Assembly: GCA_017634455.1 (NCBI GenBank)
Contig: JAGBNK010000006.1
Coordinates: 1-64,000 of the forward strand
Length of the DNA stretch: 64,000 nt
Reading direction: 5' to 3'
Origin: Lachnospiraceae bacterium
GTDB taxonomy: Bacteria; Bacillota; Clostridia; Lachnospirales; Lachnospiraceae
The translations under genes and the position numbers were made by a program. Below, piece by piece: positions 34,405-44,500 of this stretch. The notes under the pieces are model-generated. The model made no database searches and was not told the origin of the DNA. It saw only the letters and a list, made by a program, of their open reading frames with translations. Within the stretch, counting starts at the first letter, position 1. The number at the start of each line of letters is the position of its first letter.

Positions 34405-35784
34405 ATGGACACAAACAAAGAACTTGCAAAGTTGAAAAAAGAGCAGGCTAGACCAAAGCCGGCTTTTTATCTTGGTATGGTTATGCTGGTGTTAACCATC
34501 ATCTACATTGTTGATGAGGTTACATCGAATATTAATTCGGCCATGCAGCCATACATCTTATTTGATTTATTTGGAATTACATCTAGAAATGTTAATTCCC
34601 CAGAGTATCAGGGAGCCTTAAATGTTGTAGCTCCACTGTCATTGGTTTCAAACTTATTATTGATAATTACACCATTTTACAAAGCGTTATCTGATAAATA
34701 TGGTCGTAGACTATTCCTTATGATTAACACAGTGGGAATGGGACTTGGAATGCTTATTGTAATGACAAGTAACTCAGTACCACAGTACATCATAGGTATG
34801 TTGTTTATGCTTTTCTTTACACCAAATGATATGCAGGTGCTCTATATTATGGAGACTGCTCCAAAGGAGAAGCGTGCCACATATTCATTTGTAGCCAAGG
34901 GAATTGCGCTTATGAGTGTATCATTTATCGGATTACTCACTAAGCTCTTCTTGAGAGAAGATGTAGCTAGTAGTTGGAAGCTAGTATATCTGATTCCAGT
35001 TATAGTAGCTCTTGTAGTTGGATTGTTATCAGTATTTTTCGTTCGTGAGACACCAGTGTTCTTGGAGCAGAGAATTGGTTTCTTGTCTATGACAGATGAG
35101 GAGAGAGCTAAGCGTGAAGCTGAGGCCAAGGCCAATAATACTTCAGAACAGGGTGGAGTATTCAATGCCTTGAAATTTATTTTCACAAATAAGCAGTTGA
35201 GATGGATTCTGATTTCAGGATTTTTGTTCTTCGCAACTACATTTTACACATCATACTATGCTACAGTTCTCGAGGGTGCCATGAGCACAGAGATGGTGGC
35301 AACAGCACTTTTGATTTATCCATTCTGCAACGGTATCGTGACAATTTTGAGTGGAGTATTTTCAGATAAACTTGGAAGAAAGAACGTATGTCTTCTTCTG
35401 GGATCAGTTGCATTATTGGGACTTCTGTTCTTCGTGTTGGCTTGCCGTCTCGGATGGGGACCAATTGCAGCTGGAGTATTCTATGGATGCTCAATCGGAG
35501 GCTTGTGGTCTATGTCTGATACATTGATTCTCACAATGCCTGCAGAGTCAACACCATCAGGTATGAGATCATCTGTTATGGGTACAATTTCAGTTCTTAT
35601 TGGAGCTGGTATGTTTATTGGACAGATTGCATTTATCATTGGACACAACTTCATTCCTGTAGATGTGTTATTCCTGGTAGTGTGCGTACCATTTATGGCG
35701 TTATCTCTTATTACTTTAATGACCAAAGTAAAAGAGACCAAGTATGTAAACCTTGATGAAGTTACAGCAGATACTTTTAAGTAG
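34405..35784 (+). CDS. MFS transporter
   Basis: 459 residues with about 12 hydrophobic segments and the loop 2-3 motif DKYGRRLFLM near 97-106, repeated in the second half as DKLGRKNVCLL near 323. It most resembles sugar/metabolite-type major facilitators. The stop is 70 bases before a strong bidirectional terminator. Its placement after the CoA-transferase/enoate-reductase pair suggests uptake or export of their substrate or product; this is inference. Confidence 0.85.
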   Translation: MDTNKELAKLKKEQARPKPAFYLGMVMLVLTIIYIVDEVTSNINSAMQPYILFDLFGITSRNVNSPEYQGALNVVAPLSLVSNLLLIITPFYKALSDKYGRRLFLMINTVGMGLGMLIVMTSNSVPQYIIGMLFMLFFTPNDMQVLYIMETAPKEKRATYSFVAKGIALMSVSFIGLLTKLFLREDVASSWKLVYLIPVIVALVVGLLSVFFVRETPVFLEQRIGFLSMTDEERAKREAEAKANNTSEQGGVFNALKFIFTNKQLRWILISGFLFFATTFYTSYYATVLEGAMSTEMVATALLIYPFCNGIVTILSGVFSDKLGRKNVCLLLGSVALLGLLFFVLACRLGWGPIAAGVFYGCSIGGLWSMSDTLILTMPAESTPSGMRSSVMGTISVLIGAGMFIGQIAFIIGHNFIPVDVLFLVVCVPFMALSLITLMTKVKETKYVNLDEVTADTFK

Positions 35785-35853
35785 ATATAACTTTATGGGT
35801 GTATGAAAATATGACAAAGGATATTTATATATAGATATCTTATATTAAAAAAG

Positions 35854-35922
35854 CAGAGGTGTTCTCCTGTTGATATGTATTCGGAATATTGAGTACATAT
35901 ACTGGGGAGCACCTCTGTTTTT
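35854..35922. terminator. Bidirectional terminator between MFS and threonine aldolase genes
   Basis: CAGAGGTGTTCTCC and GGGGAGCACCTCTG form a 14-bp stem with G-U pairs, with AAAAAAG before and TTTTTG after, so it serves both converging genes. Confidence 0.8.
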
Positions 35923-35929
35923 GCCTTTA

Positions 35930-36964
35930 TTATAAAATGGAAATAAGTGCCTGCACAGACTCAGATGTTGTAGCCCAACTGGTGGCGAAGCGAATGACAG
36001 AATGAGTGTCATCATATTTCTCTATATAAGAATATTCCACCTGCTGTGACAATTCCTGCAGAGCATTATTTTCTATAATGAAAAAAATCTGGTTGCTAGG
36101 AGAGTTGAGATATAACTTGTAGCCTTTCTTGTGAAGGGCCTCAGTTATTTCTCTGGCATAGCTTATGGCTGTCTGGCCGATTTCTTCATATAGGTTATTA
36201 GAAAACAGCTCGTCGAATTGAATGCCCAGGAGTCTACCTTTGGCAAGGAGGGCTCCGTGTTGCTTAATCATTGTGAAGAAATGTGGAATGAGATTTGAAT
36301 CAGGTATTACCACAGCTTCTCCAAATAAGGCGCCGCACTTGGTGCCACCAATATAGAAAGCGTCACATAATTGGGCCAGGTCAGGCAGGGTGATATCATT
36401 TTCTGGACAGGCAAGAGCGTAAGCAAGTCGGGCACCATCTAAATATAGAGGAATGTTGTGCTGGCGACATACCTGGCTTATGGCTGTCAATTCAGATTTG
36501 GAATACAGAGTGCCATATTCAGTTGTCTGGGATACATATACCATTCCTGGTTTTACAGTATGATCATTATTTTCATCTATTTCATAAGAATGGAGGAAGT
36601 CTGCTATAGTTTCAGCGGACAACTTACCATCCGCTCCCGGCAGTGCGATAACTTTGTGACCGGTGTACTCGATTGCTCCTGCTTCGTGTACATTTATATG
36701 ACCGCTGTCTGCAGCAATAACTCCCTCGTATGGGCGTAATATGGATGCGATAACTGTAGCATTGGTTTGGGTTCCTCCTACTAGAAATTCTACCCTGGCA
36801 TCAGGACAGTTACATGCCTTGCGGATTTTGTCACGGGCACTGGCGCATATTTCATCTGTGCCATAACCGCTTGTGGATATGAGATTGGTGTCTACCATTC
36901 TGCGAATAATATTCTCGTGGGCACCTTCCTGGTAATCTGATGCAAACATAAGCTTATTTGCCAT
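35930..36964 (-). CDS. Low-specificity L-threonine aldolase family protein
   Basis: 344 residues of the PLP-dependent beta-eliminating lyase/threonine aldolase family. Visible are FLVGGTQTNATV near 65 (cofactor phosphate and ring contact), DGARLAYA near 177 (cofactor Asp/Arg) and the lysine loop YIGGTKCGALFGEAVV near 204 (Schiff-base Lys). It splits threonine/allo-threonine to glycine and acetaldehyde. I start it at the second Met because GAAGGAG is seven bases away; the first Met is only one base from it. Confidence 0.9.
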   Translation of the reverse strand: MANKLMFASDYQEGAHENIIRRMVDTNLISTSGYGTDEICASARDKIRKACNCPDARVEFLVGGTQTNATVIASILRPYEGVIAADSGHINVHEAGAIEYTGHKVIALPGADGKLSAETIADFLHSYEIDENNDHTVKPGMVYVSQTTEYGTLYSKSELTAISQVCRQHNIPLYLDGARLAYALACPENDITLPDLAQLCDAFYIGGTKCGALFGEAVVIPDSNLIPHFFTMIKQHGALLAKGRLLGIQFDELFSNNLYEEIGQTAISYAREITEALHKKGYKLYLNSPSNQIFFIIENNALQELSQQVEYSYIEKYDDTHSVIRFATSWATTSESVQALISIL

Positions 36965-37151
36965 TTTCATACTCCTTCTCTGATGTAATATATTGTATAG
37001 TCCTTATTATTTATTATAATCGCCAGATATATTTTAATAAGGATGACAGCTTTTAGTCAATGAAAGAAATGATGAAGAATAAGCCGTGATGTGCTATTAT
37101 GGATACAATATTGATGATGTTATAGACAGTATATTGTAAGGAGGTCTAATT

Positions 37152-37691
37152 ATGGAATTTGATGTATTGGTTGCTAATAGAAGAAGTATTAGAGATTTCG
37201 CAGAGGGAGTTGAGATTCCTCGTGAAGAGATTGAGCAGATGATTGAGTGTGCTCTAGAAGCTCCAACATGGAAAAATACTGAGACAGGCAGATATTATGT
37301 GGTAAATACGCCTGATATGGTTGAGAAGGTTAGAGCAGAGGCTCTTCCTGAATTTAATCAAAATAGTACTCGCAATGCTGCGGCTTATGTTGTTACTACA
37401 TTTGAAGCCGAGAGATCTGGGTTCGAGCGAGATGGAAATCCTACAAATGAGCTTGGAAATGAGTGGGGTGCATATGACCTGGGATTACAGAATCAATTAT
37501 TTATTTTAAAAGCTACAGAGCTGGGATATGATTCTCTGATTATGGGCATTAGAGATGTGAATGCTTTGAGAGATATTTTCGATATTCCAGAAAGCCAACA
37601 TGTGGTTGCAGTTATTGCTTTGGGTAAACGACGTGAAGATATGAGCAAACCTCCAAGAAAGACTTTGGAGAAGGTGGCTAAGTTTCTATAG
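37152..37691 (+). CDS. Nitroreductase family FMN oxidoreductase
   Basis: 179 residues with the nitroreductase N-terminus NRRSIRDFAEGVEIPREEIEQMIECALEAPTWKN (FMN phosphate contacts via RRS and APTWKN) and GAYDLGLQNQLFILKATELGYDSLIMG near 110-136. Dimeric NAD(P)H-dependent flavoenzymes of this family reduce nitro groups, quinones or other electrophiles. AAGGAGGT precedes the ATG. Physiological substrate unknown. Confidence 0.88.
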   Translation: MEFDVLVANRRSIRDFAEGVEIPREEIEQMIECALEAPTWKNTETGRYYVVNTPDMVEKVRAEALPEFNQNSTRNAAAYVVTTFEAERSGFERDGNPTNELGNEWGAYDLGLQNQLFILKATELGYDSLIMGIRDVNALRDIFDIPESQHVVAVIALGKRREDMSKPPRKTLEKVAKFL

Positions 37692-37749
37692 ATATAGATT
37701 TGACTGTTGATAAGTCATAATAAACTGGATATAAGGACAGGTGAATAAA

Positions 37750-38805
37750 GTGAAGGTATTAATAATTGTATTAGGGGTTTTGGTAGTATTATGTTTGTTG
37801 ATGCTTGTGTTTGTGCGATTTATATTTGAGCAGACATACAAAGCATTTAATATTGACCCACAGGATGAGGTTATGCTCTATCATTTTCCACATTATGAGA
37901 AGCTGGGCTTTACGAGAAAGCCGGTGGAGTTTGACTCTCTGGATGGCAATAGGCTGACAGGTTATATATATGATCCGGAAAATGAGCCTAAGGGATTGAT
38001 TGTATTCTCTCATGGAATATGGTCTGGTCCGGAGGAGTATCTCATATTGATAACATGGCTTGTGAGACATGGTTGGAAGGTTTTCACTTACAACTACACT
38101 GCTTACAATGGCAGCCAGGGCAAGAGCGCAAAGGGACTTCCACAGTCTCCATTGGATCTGCATGCTGCTTTGAATTATATAGAAGCTAATCCTGAGTTGA
38201 ATAAGTACAAGAAAGTGCTGCTAGGCCATAGCTGGGGAGCTTATGCGACTACTGTAGTATTGAATTATGACCATGATGTATATGCAGCATGTTCTATGTC
38301 TGGATTTAATGATCCTCTTACAATTTCTGTGGAGACAGGTAAGCAGATGTTTGGACCGGTTGCAGGGATTTTGAAACCATTTATCAATATTATAAATCAC
38401 ATGAGATTTGGCTCTCAGGCTGATATGACAGCAGTGGATGGAATTAACAAAAGCGGTATTCCTGTCCTTCTAAGCCATGGAACAGGTGATGATTTCATAG
38501 TATATAATGTGTCTAGCATTGTATGCCATAAGTCAGAGATTACAAATCCTAATGTGCAGTATATAACCTTTGATGAAGAAGGGCGAAATGGTCACAATAA
38601 TTTCTTCGGAACTGCAGAGTCGGAGAAATATCTGGCTGATATAATGGCGGATGTGAAGGAGATGCAGAAGCATTATCCAAAGGGCAAGATTCCTCATGAT
38701 GTGAAAGTGGAATATATTGCTACCAAGGATAGGGACAAAGTGAACCAGCCAAATGAACAGTTCTATGCTCAGATAGATGAATTTTTCTCTAAAGCTGTAG
38801 GATAG
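37750..38805 (+). CDS. Membrane-anchored alpha/beta hydrolase
   Basis: 351 residues from GTG 37750, which AGGTGA at 37739-37744 supports; GTG 37741 is an alternative three codons earlier. A single hydrophobic segment at about 1-22 anchors it. The fold is an alpha/beta hydrolase (serine aminopeptidase S33 type): IVFSHGIWSGPEEY near 84, nucleophile GHSWGAYATT near 157 (Ser), a likely Asp near HGTGDDFIV and a His in GRNGHNNFFG. Substrate unknown. Confidence 0.8.
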   Translation: MKVLIIVLGVLVVLCLLMLVFVRFIFEQTYKAFNIDPQDEVMLYHFPHYEKLGFTRKPVEFDSLDGNRLTGYIYDPENEPKGLIVFSHGIWSGPEEYLILITWLVRHGWKVFTYNYTAYNGSQGKSAKGLPQSPLDLHAALNYIEANPELNKYKKVLLGHSWGAYATTVVLNYDHDVYAACSMSGFNDPLTISVETGKQMFGPVAGILKPFINIINHMRFGSQADMTAVDGINKSGIPVLLSHGTGDDFIVYNVSSIVCHKSEITNPNVQYITFDEEGRNGHNNFFGTAESEKYLADIMADVKEMQKHYPKGKIPHDVKVEYIATKDRDKVNQPNEQFYAQIDEFFSKAVG

Positions 38806-38864
38806 TAGAGGACTGTTTGGTATGAGCTGCCCATTGGATAAAAAGAAGCGAGGCGGAAGGCTAC

Positions 38865-39803
38865 ATGATACAGATTGATTTGATAACAGGTTTTCTCGGT
38901 GCAGGAAAGACAACCTTTCTGAGAAAGTATGTAAAATATTATACTGACCAGGGCCTTCGAGTTGGTATTCTGGAAAATGATTTTGGAGCGGTAAATGTGG
39001 ATATGCTTCTGCTTCAGGATTTGAGAAGTGAGAATTGTGAGATTGAAATGGTTATTGGCGGAGATAGGGATTGTCACTACAGACGTCTCAAAACCAAGCT
39101 TATATCTATGAGCATGACAGGGTATGACCGCATTATAATGGAGCCTTCGGGAATATTTGACATGGATGAATTCTACGATGTGCTTAGAGAAGAACCCCTG
39201 GAGAGATGGTATGACATCGGCAACATTATTGCTGTGATGGATGCCAAGATGTCACAGCATTTATCCAAGGCGGGAGAGTATGTTATGGCTTCCCAGCTGG
39301 CCAATGCAGGGGCTATAATATTTAGCAAGATGGATTTGGCTTCTGGGGAGGATGTGAAGAGAAGCTACGAATTTCTGGACAAGGTTACAGAAGAGTACAA
39401 TACAAGGAAAAACCTCAGAGATTTGGTAATAGCCAAAAATATGGATGATTATGACAAGGAGGATTTTGCCAACATTTCACAGGCGGGATATCAATTGTCT
39501 AATTATGTGAAGAAGGTACTATTGGCTGAGAAGGCTTATATGACTGTATATCTATTGAACCATGGCTTGTCTCGGGAGGACATAGAGTCCAAGGTGGCCG
39601 GCCTTTTTGACCATGAGTCCTTTGGAGAAATTTATCGAATCAAGGGATTTTATGGAAATGATGATGAGGGTTGGTATCAGTTAAATGCTACTCGGGATGA
39701 GATTGATGTCGCGCCAATTAAGGTGGGGCAGGAAGTTATAATTATCATCGGAAATGATTTGGATGAGGATAAAATCAAGGCATATATGGAAAGGAGCTTA
39801 TGA
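38865..39803 (+). CDS. COG0523 (CobW/YjiA-like) GTPase lacking the CxCC motif
   Basis: 312 residues with Walker A GFLGAGKTT at 9-17, LENDFGAVNVD near 36 and the Walker B-like EPSGIFD near 93. COG0523 metallochaperones normally carry a GCICC metal motif before the Walker B strand; here that position reads VIGGDRDCHYRR with a single Cys70. Zn/Co/Fe handling is typical of the family, but this member may bind metal differently or not at all. Its stop overlaps the start of a CDF metal transporter (ATGA), which supports a metal-linked role. Confidence 0.82.
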   Translation: MIQIDLITGFLGAGKTTFLRKYVKYYTDQGLRVGILENDFGAVNVDMLLLQDLRSENCEIEMVIGGDRDCHYRRLKTKLISMSMTGYDRIIMEPSGIFDMDEFYDVLREEPLERWYDIGNIIAVMDAKMSQHLSKAGEYVMASQLANAGAIIFSKMDLASGEDVKRSYEFLDKVTEEYNTRKNLRDLVIAKNMDDYDKEDFANISQAGYQLSNYVKKVLLAEKAYMTVYLLNHGLSREDIESKVAGLFDHESFGEIYRIKGFYGNDDEGWYQLNATRDEIDVAPIKVGQEVIIIIGNDLDEDKIKAYMERSL

Positions 39804-40954
39804 TTATGGCGCAGATACAGGATATACCAATGGACATTGTAGATGAGGCTGCAAAGAGAAATAAGGAAATAATCAAGACCAGTATAATAGGTGTTGTTGC
39901 CAATGTAATACTTGCAGCTTTTAAGGCTGTTGTTGGACTGGTTACCAATTCTATTGCGGTAACTCTCGACGCAGTAAATAATTTATCTGATGCATTGGCT
40001 TCAATTATAACTATTGTGGCTACTGTGTTGTCTGGTAAACTGCCTGACAAGAAGCATCCTCTAGGCTATGGCAGAATAGAATATTTAAGTGGCATGATTG
40101 TGGCTGCATTGGTACTCTACGCAGGTATTACTGCCGGGGTGGAATCAGTCAAGAAAATTATTCATCCTGAGGTGGCGGATTACAGTACGGTATCTCTGAT
40201 AATAATTGCGGCAGCTGTGGTTGTGAAATTTATCATGGGTCGACTTATTGCTGCCAAGGGCAAGGAGCTGAATTCAAGTTCTCTTATTGCCACTGGTGCA
40301 GATGCAAGCTTTGATTCGGTGTTATCTCTGTCGGTTTTGATTTCGGCAATTATATTTATCAAGTTTCATATATCTCTGGAAGCCTATGTGGGTGTGGTTA
40401 TTGCCATAATAATTATAAAGTCCGGTTTCGAGATGATGAGAGACACAGTTGATGAGATATTAGGCCAGAGAGCAGAGAAGGATATGGTTGCGAAAATCAA
40501 ATCTCTTATAAATGAGGAGGAAGAGGTTCGCGGTGCATATGATCTGTTCATCAATAATTATGGTCCTAACAAGAATTATGCGTCTATCCATATTGAACTA
40601 CCTGATACAATGACAGTTGATGAGGTGGATGTGTTGACTCGTAGATTACAGGCCAAGGTGTATACAGAGACTGGCGTGATTCTCACAGGCGTAGGTGTAT
40701 ATTCTTATAACACCAGCAATGAGGAAGTGGCACATATGAGAAATGATATATCTCATATTGTGATGGAACATGATTGGGCTATACAGATGCATGGTTTCTA
40801 CGTAGACATGGATCGCAAGGTGATTCGTTTTGATGTGGTATTTAGCTTCGCTATTAATCCTGATGAGGGTGTTGAGATTTTGACCAGCGAGATTGGTGAG
40901 AAATATGAGGGATACATGATTCATATTTCTCCAGATATAGATATAGCTGATTAA
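39800..40954 (+). CDS. Cation diffusion facilitator (CDF) metal transporter
   Basis: 384 residues: six membrane helices with SIAVTLDAVNNLSDALASI near 51 and GADASFDSVLSLSVLIS near 167 (the two Asp/Asn-rich metal sites), HPLGYGRIEYLSG near 78, and a C-terminal cytoplasmic domain from about 205 with a further extension to 384. CDF proteins export Zn, Mn, Fe or Co in exchange for protons. The first metal site has Asn-Asn-x-x-Asp, which is more often seen outside zinc-specific members. It is translationally coupled to the COG0523 GTPase. Confidence 0.88.
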   Translation: MIMAQIQDIPMDIVDEAAKRNKEIIKTSIIGVVANVILAAFKAVVGLVTNSIAVTLDAVNNLSDALASIITIVATVLSGKLPDKKHPLGYGRIEYLSGMIVAALVLYAGITAGVESVKKIIHPEVADYSTVSLIIIAAAVVVKFIMGRLIAAKGKELNSSSLIATGADASFDSVLSLSVLISAIIFIKFHISLEAYVGVVIAIIIIKSGFEMMRDTVDEILGQRAEKDMVAKIKSLINEEEEVRGAYDLFINNYGPNKNYASIHIELPDTMTVDEVDVLTRRLQAKVYTETGVILTGVGVYSYNTSNEEVAHMRNDISHIVMEHDWAIQMHGFYVDMDRKVIRFDVVFSFAINPDEGVEILTSEIGEKYEGYMIHISPDIDIAD

Positions 40955-40972
40955 TTATTTGGAGGATTAAAA

Positions 40973-41545
40973 ATGTATATAGTAGCAGGACTGGGAAATC
41001 CTGGGTTGAAATATAGACATACAAGACACAACGCGGGTTTTGATGTGATAGATGTGCTGGCAGACCAGTATGGCATTGCAGTGAAGGAAAGCAAGCACAA
41101 GGCTCTTATTGGCAAGGGCGTAATAGACGGGCAGCAGGTTATGCTGGTGAAGCCCCAGACTTTTATGAACCTAAGTGGTGAGAGTCTTATAGATATTGTC
41201 AATTTCTATAAGCTTGATCCAACAGAGGATGTGATTATAATCTCTGATGATGTGACTTTAGATCCAGGCAATATCAGAGTCCGCAGAAAAGGCAGTGCCG
41301 GCGGTCATAATGGCCTGAAAAATATTATAGAACATTTTCACACAGACCAGTTCCTGAGAGTGAGAGTGGGAGTGGGCAAGCTGCCAACAGGTGGAGATAT
41401 GATTGCTCATGTTCTGGGCAGACCACCAAAGGATGATCGAGTGGAGATTGAAAAGGCTTATGATATGGCAGCAGATGCTGTGAGATGCATTATGAATCAA
41501 GGAGTAGAGGAAGCTATGAATAGCTTCAATGGAAAGAAAGCTTGA
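40973..41545 (+). CDS. pth: Peptidyl-tRNA hydrolase
   Basis: 190 residues, full length. VAGLGNPGLKYRHTRHNAGFDVID at 3-26 contains the Asn and catalytic His; KPQTFMNLSGES near 62 and GSAGGHNGLKNII near 107 complete the active site. It releases peptide from peptidyl-tRNA. GGAGG precedes the ATG. It is followed by mfd after 11 bases, the standard pth-mfd pair of Firmicutes. Confidence 0.96.
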   Translation: MYIVAGLGNPGLKYRHTRHNAGFDVIDVLADQYGIAVKESKHKALIGKGVIDGQQVMLVKPQTFMNLSGESLIDIVNFYKLDPTEDVIIISDDVTLDPGNIRVRRKGSAGGHNGLKNIIEHFHTDQFLRVRVGVGKLPTGGDMIAHVLGRPPKDDRVEIEKAYDMAADAVRCIMNQGVEEAMNSFNGKKA

Positions 41546-41556
41546 GGAATTTGTAA

Positions 41557-44500
41557 ATGAACAGTTTTTTGATTCCATTCAAAGACATGCCAAACATCGA
41601 AGAAATTCGAGATGGTTTGGCCAAGGGTACAAATACATATGAGATAGTAGGAGTGTTGGATAATTTCAAACCTCATTTAATATATGGAGTTGGGCACGAT
41701 GTGCCTGTGAAATTAATCATTACTTATGACGAAACCAGAGCAAAGAACCTGATGGAAAGTTATGCTTTCTTTGATGAGAATGTATATTATTATCCACCCC
41801 GTGATTTGCTTTTTTATCAGTCGGATATTCATAGCAATGCTCTGACCAGAGACAGAATCGAGGTTGTGAGAGCTTTGCTAGAAGGCGGATCTGTAACAGT
41901 GGTTACAACTATTGATGCCTTGATGAATAAGTTGCCACCAATGGATACTTATAAGCGAGGTGTATTTAGCATAACTATAGAGGATGAGATAAATGTAGAT
42001 GAAATCCGCAAGAAGCTGGTTATGCTGGGCTACGAGGCTGTAAGTCAGGTGGAGCATCCCGGTGAGTTTGCTGTGAGAGGTGGAATTATTGATATCTACT
42101 CTCTTACGGAGGAGAACCCTGTGCGAGTAGAACTCTGGGGTGATGAGGTGGATTCCTTGAGATTCTTTGATCCAATGACACAGAAATCTGTGGAGGAAAT
42201 CAAGGAGGTAACAATCTATCCTGCCGTGGAGCTGGTGCTGACTCCAGATGAAATTGCGGAGGGATTGAATCTCATTGAGGCGGATTCTAAAAAACTTTAC
42301 GAGTTATATCGCAAGGAGATGAAGACAGAGGAAGCTCACAGAGTCCAGACCATGGCATCTACTTTTGTGGATCAGACCAGAGAGTGGGGTATTAGCAGTG
42401 GCTTGGAGACGCATTTGACATATTTCCTGAATGAGACAGTGGGATTGTTGTCATATTTCCCGCAGGATACTCTTGTGATTTATGACGAGATGACACATAT
42501 ACAGCAGTGTATCAAGGCTGTGGAGGATGAATTCTCTGAGAGTATGACAGCTCGTCTGGAGAAAGGTTATTGCCTGCCTCGACAGGTGGAAATGCTCATT
42601 CCTAAGAAGCAGCTGGCGGCGGAATTAAACAAACGCCCTGGGGTGATAATGTCTACCTTGGAGAGCAAGAAGGGCTTGATAAATATTTCCGATAGAGCCG
42701 GAGTTAAGGCGGTATCAGTGGGAAGCTACAATGGACAGTTTGATTTGCTTCTCAAGGATTTGAAGAAATACAAGAGAAATAAATATCGCATACTACTTCT
42801 GTCGCCGTCGCGAACCAGAGCTAAGCATCTGTCAGAGATTTTGATGGATGAGGATATACCTTGTTTCTATACGGAGGATTATGACCACGACATACATCCT
42901 GGAGAGATTATGATTGCCCCTGGTAATATTTCTCGCGGTTATGATTTGAGTGAGGTGGCCTTTGTGCTTTTGAGCGAGCAGGACATATTCGGTGCCAAGC
43001 CCAAGAAGAAGAAAAAGAAATTCAAGTATGAGGGTGAGGCTATCGCCCAGTTTACAGATTTACATGTGGGAGATTATGTAGTTCATGTGAACCATGGCCT
43101 TGGAGTCTACCAGGGATTTGAGAAGATTGAGGTGGACAAGGTTGTCAAGGATTATATTAAGATTTCTTATGCCAAGGGCGGAAATCTCTATATTCCGGCC
43201 AATCAGCTGGACACCATTCAGAAATACAGCAGTGCAGATGGCAAGAAGCCGAAGCTGAATACCTTGGGAACTCAGGAGTGGGCCAATACCAAAGCCAGAG
43301 TTCAGCATGCAGTTGGTGTTGTTGCCAAGGAACTGGTGGATCTCTATGCTATTCGTCAGCAGGACAACGGTTTCGTCTACGGACCTGATACTGTATGGCA
43401 GCAGGAGTTTGAGGAAGCCTTCCCATATCAGGAGACAGATGGTCAGCTTCAGGCTATCGAGGATGTGAAGCGTGATATGATGAGCACCAAGATTATGGAT
43501 AGATTGATCTGTGGTGATGTGGGTTATGGCAAGACTGAGGTGGCAATTCGTGCTGCTTTCAAGGCTGTGCAGGAAGGTAAGCAGGTGGCTTATCTGGCTC
43601 CAACAACCATTTTGGCAGGGCAGCAGTACAATACCTTCAAGCAGAGAATGGCAGGTTATCCCGTAAATATTGGATTGCTCAATAGATTCGTCTCTACCAC
43701 TGAGCAGAAGAAGACTATTGAAGGGGCCAAGAATGGTCAGATGGACATTATAATTGGAACTCACAGACTTCTGTCCGCGGATGTGAAATACAAGGATTTA
43801 GGTCTTCTTATAATTGATGAGGAACAGCGATTTGGAGTGAAACAGAAAGAGAAAATCAAGCAGATGAAACAGACTGTGGATGTGCTTTCTATGTCTGCAA
43901 CACCAATTCCTAGATCTCTGCACATGAGTTTAATTGGTATACGAGATATGAGCGTACTTGAGGAAGCGCCTATGGAGAGGCGACCCATACAGACCTTTGT
44001 ATTCGAGTACAACGAGGAGATGATTCGCGAGGCCATACTTCGAGAGATGGCCAGAGGCGGACAGGTGTATTATGTCTATAATCGTGTGAGAAATATTGCT
44101 GATGTGACAGCACATATACAGCAACTGGTTCCGGAGGCTAATGTGGAATATGCCCACGGCAAAATGACAGAGAGCCGTATGGAGCAGATAATGTATGATT
44201 TCATAAATGGTGATATCGATGTGCTGGTATCCACAACCATTATTGAGATTGGCATAGATATATCCAATGTAAATACCATCATTATCCATGACTCAGATCA
44301 GCTGGGATTGTCACAACTCTATCAGCTTAGAGGACGAGTTGGCAGAAGTAATAGAAATGCTTATGCCTTCCTTATGTACAAGAGAGACAAGATGCTGAAG
44401 GAAGTGGCTGAGAAGAGACTGGCAGCCATCAAGGAATTTACTGATTTGGGAAGCGGCTTCAAGATTGCCATGAGAGATCTGGAGATTCGTGGGGCAGGAA

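Noticed and set aside
29870-35784. A true bile-acid-inducible (bai) operon
   Set aside because: Only broad families match (CoA-transferase, OYE-type reductase, MFS). baiB, baiE, baiA, baiH-type partners and the usual order are absent.
43060-43764. 234-codon minus-strand frame inside mfd
   Set aside because: Antisense shadow of the conserved Mfd translocase region; residue composition follows from the opposite strand's codon use.
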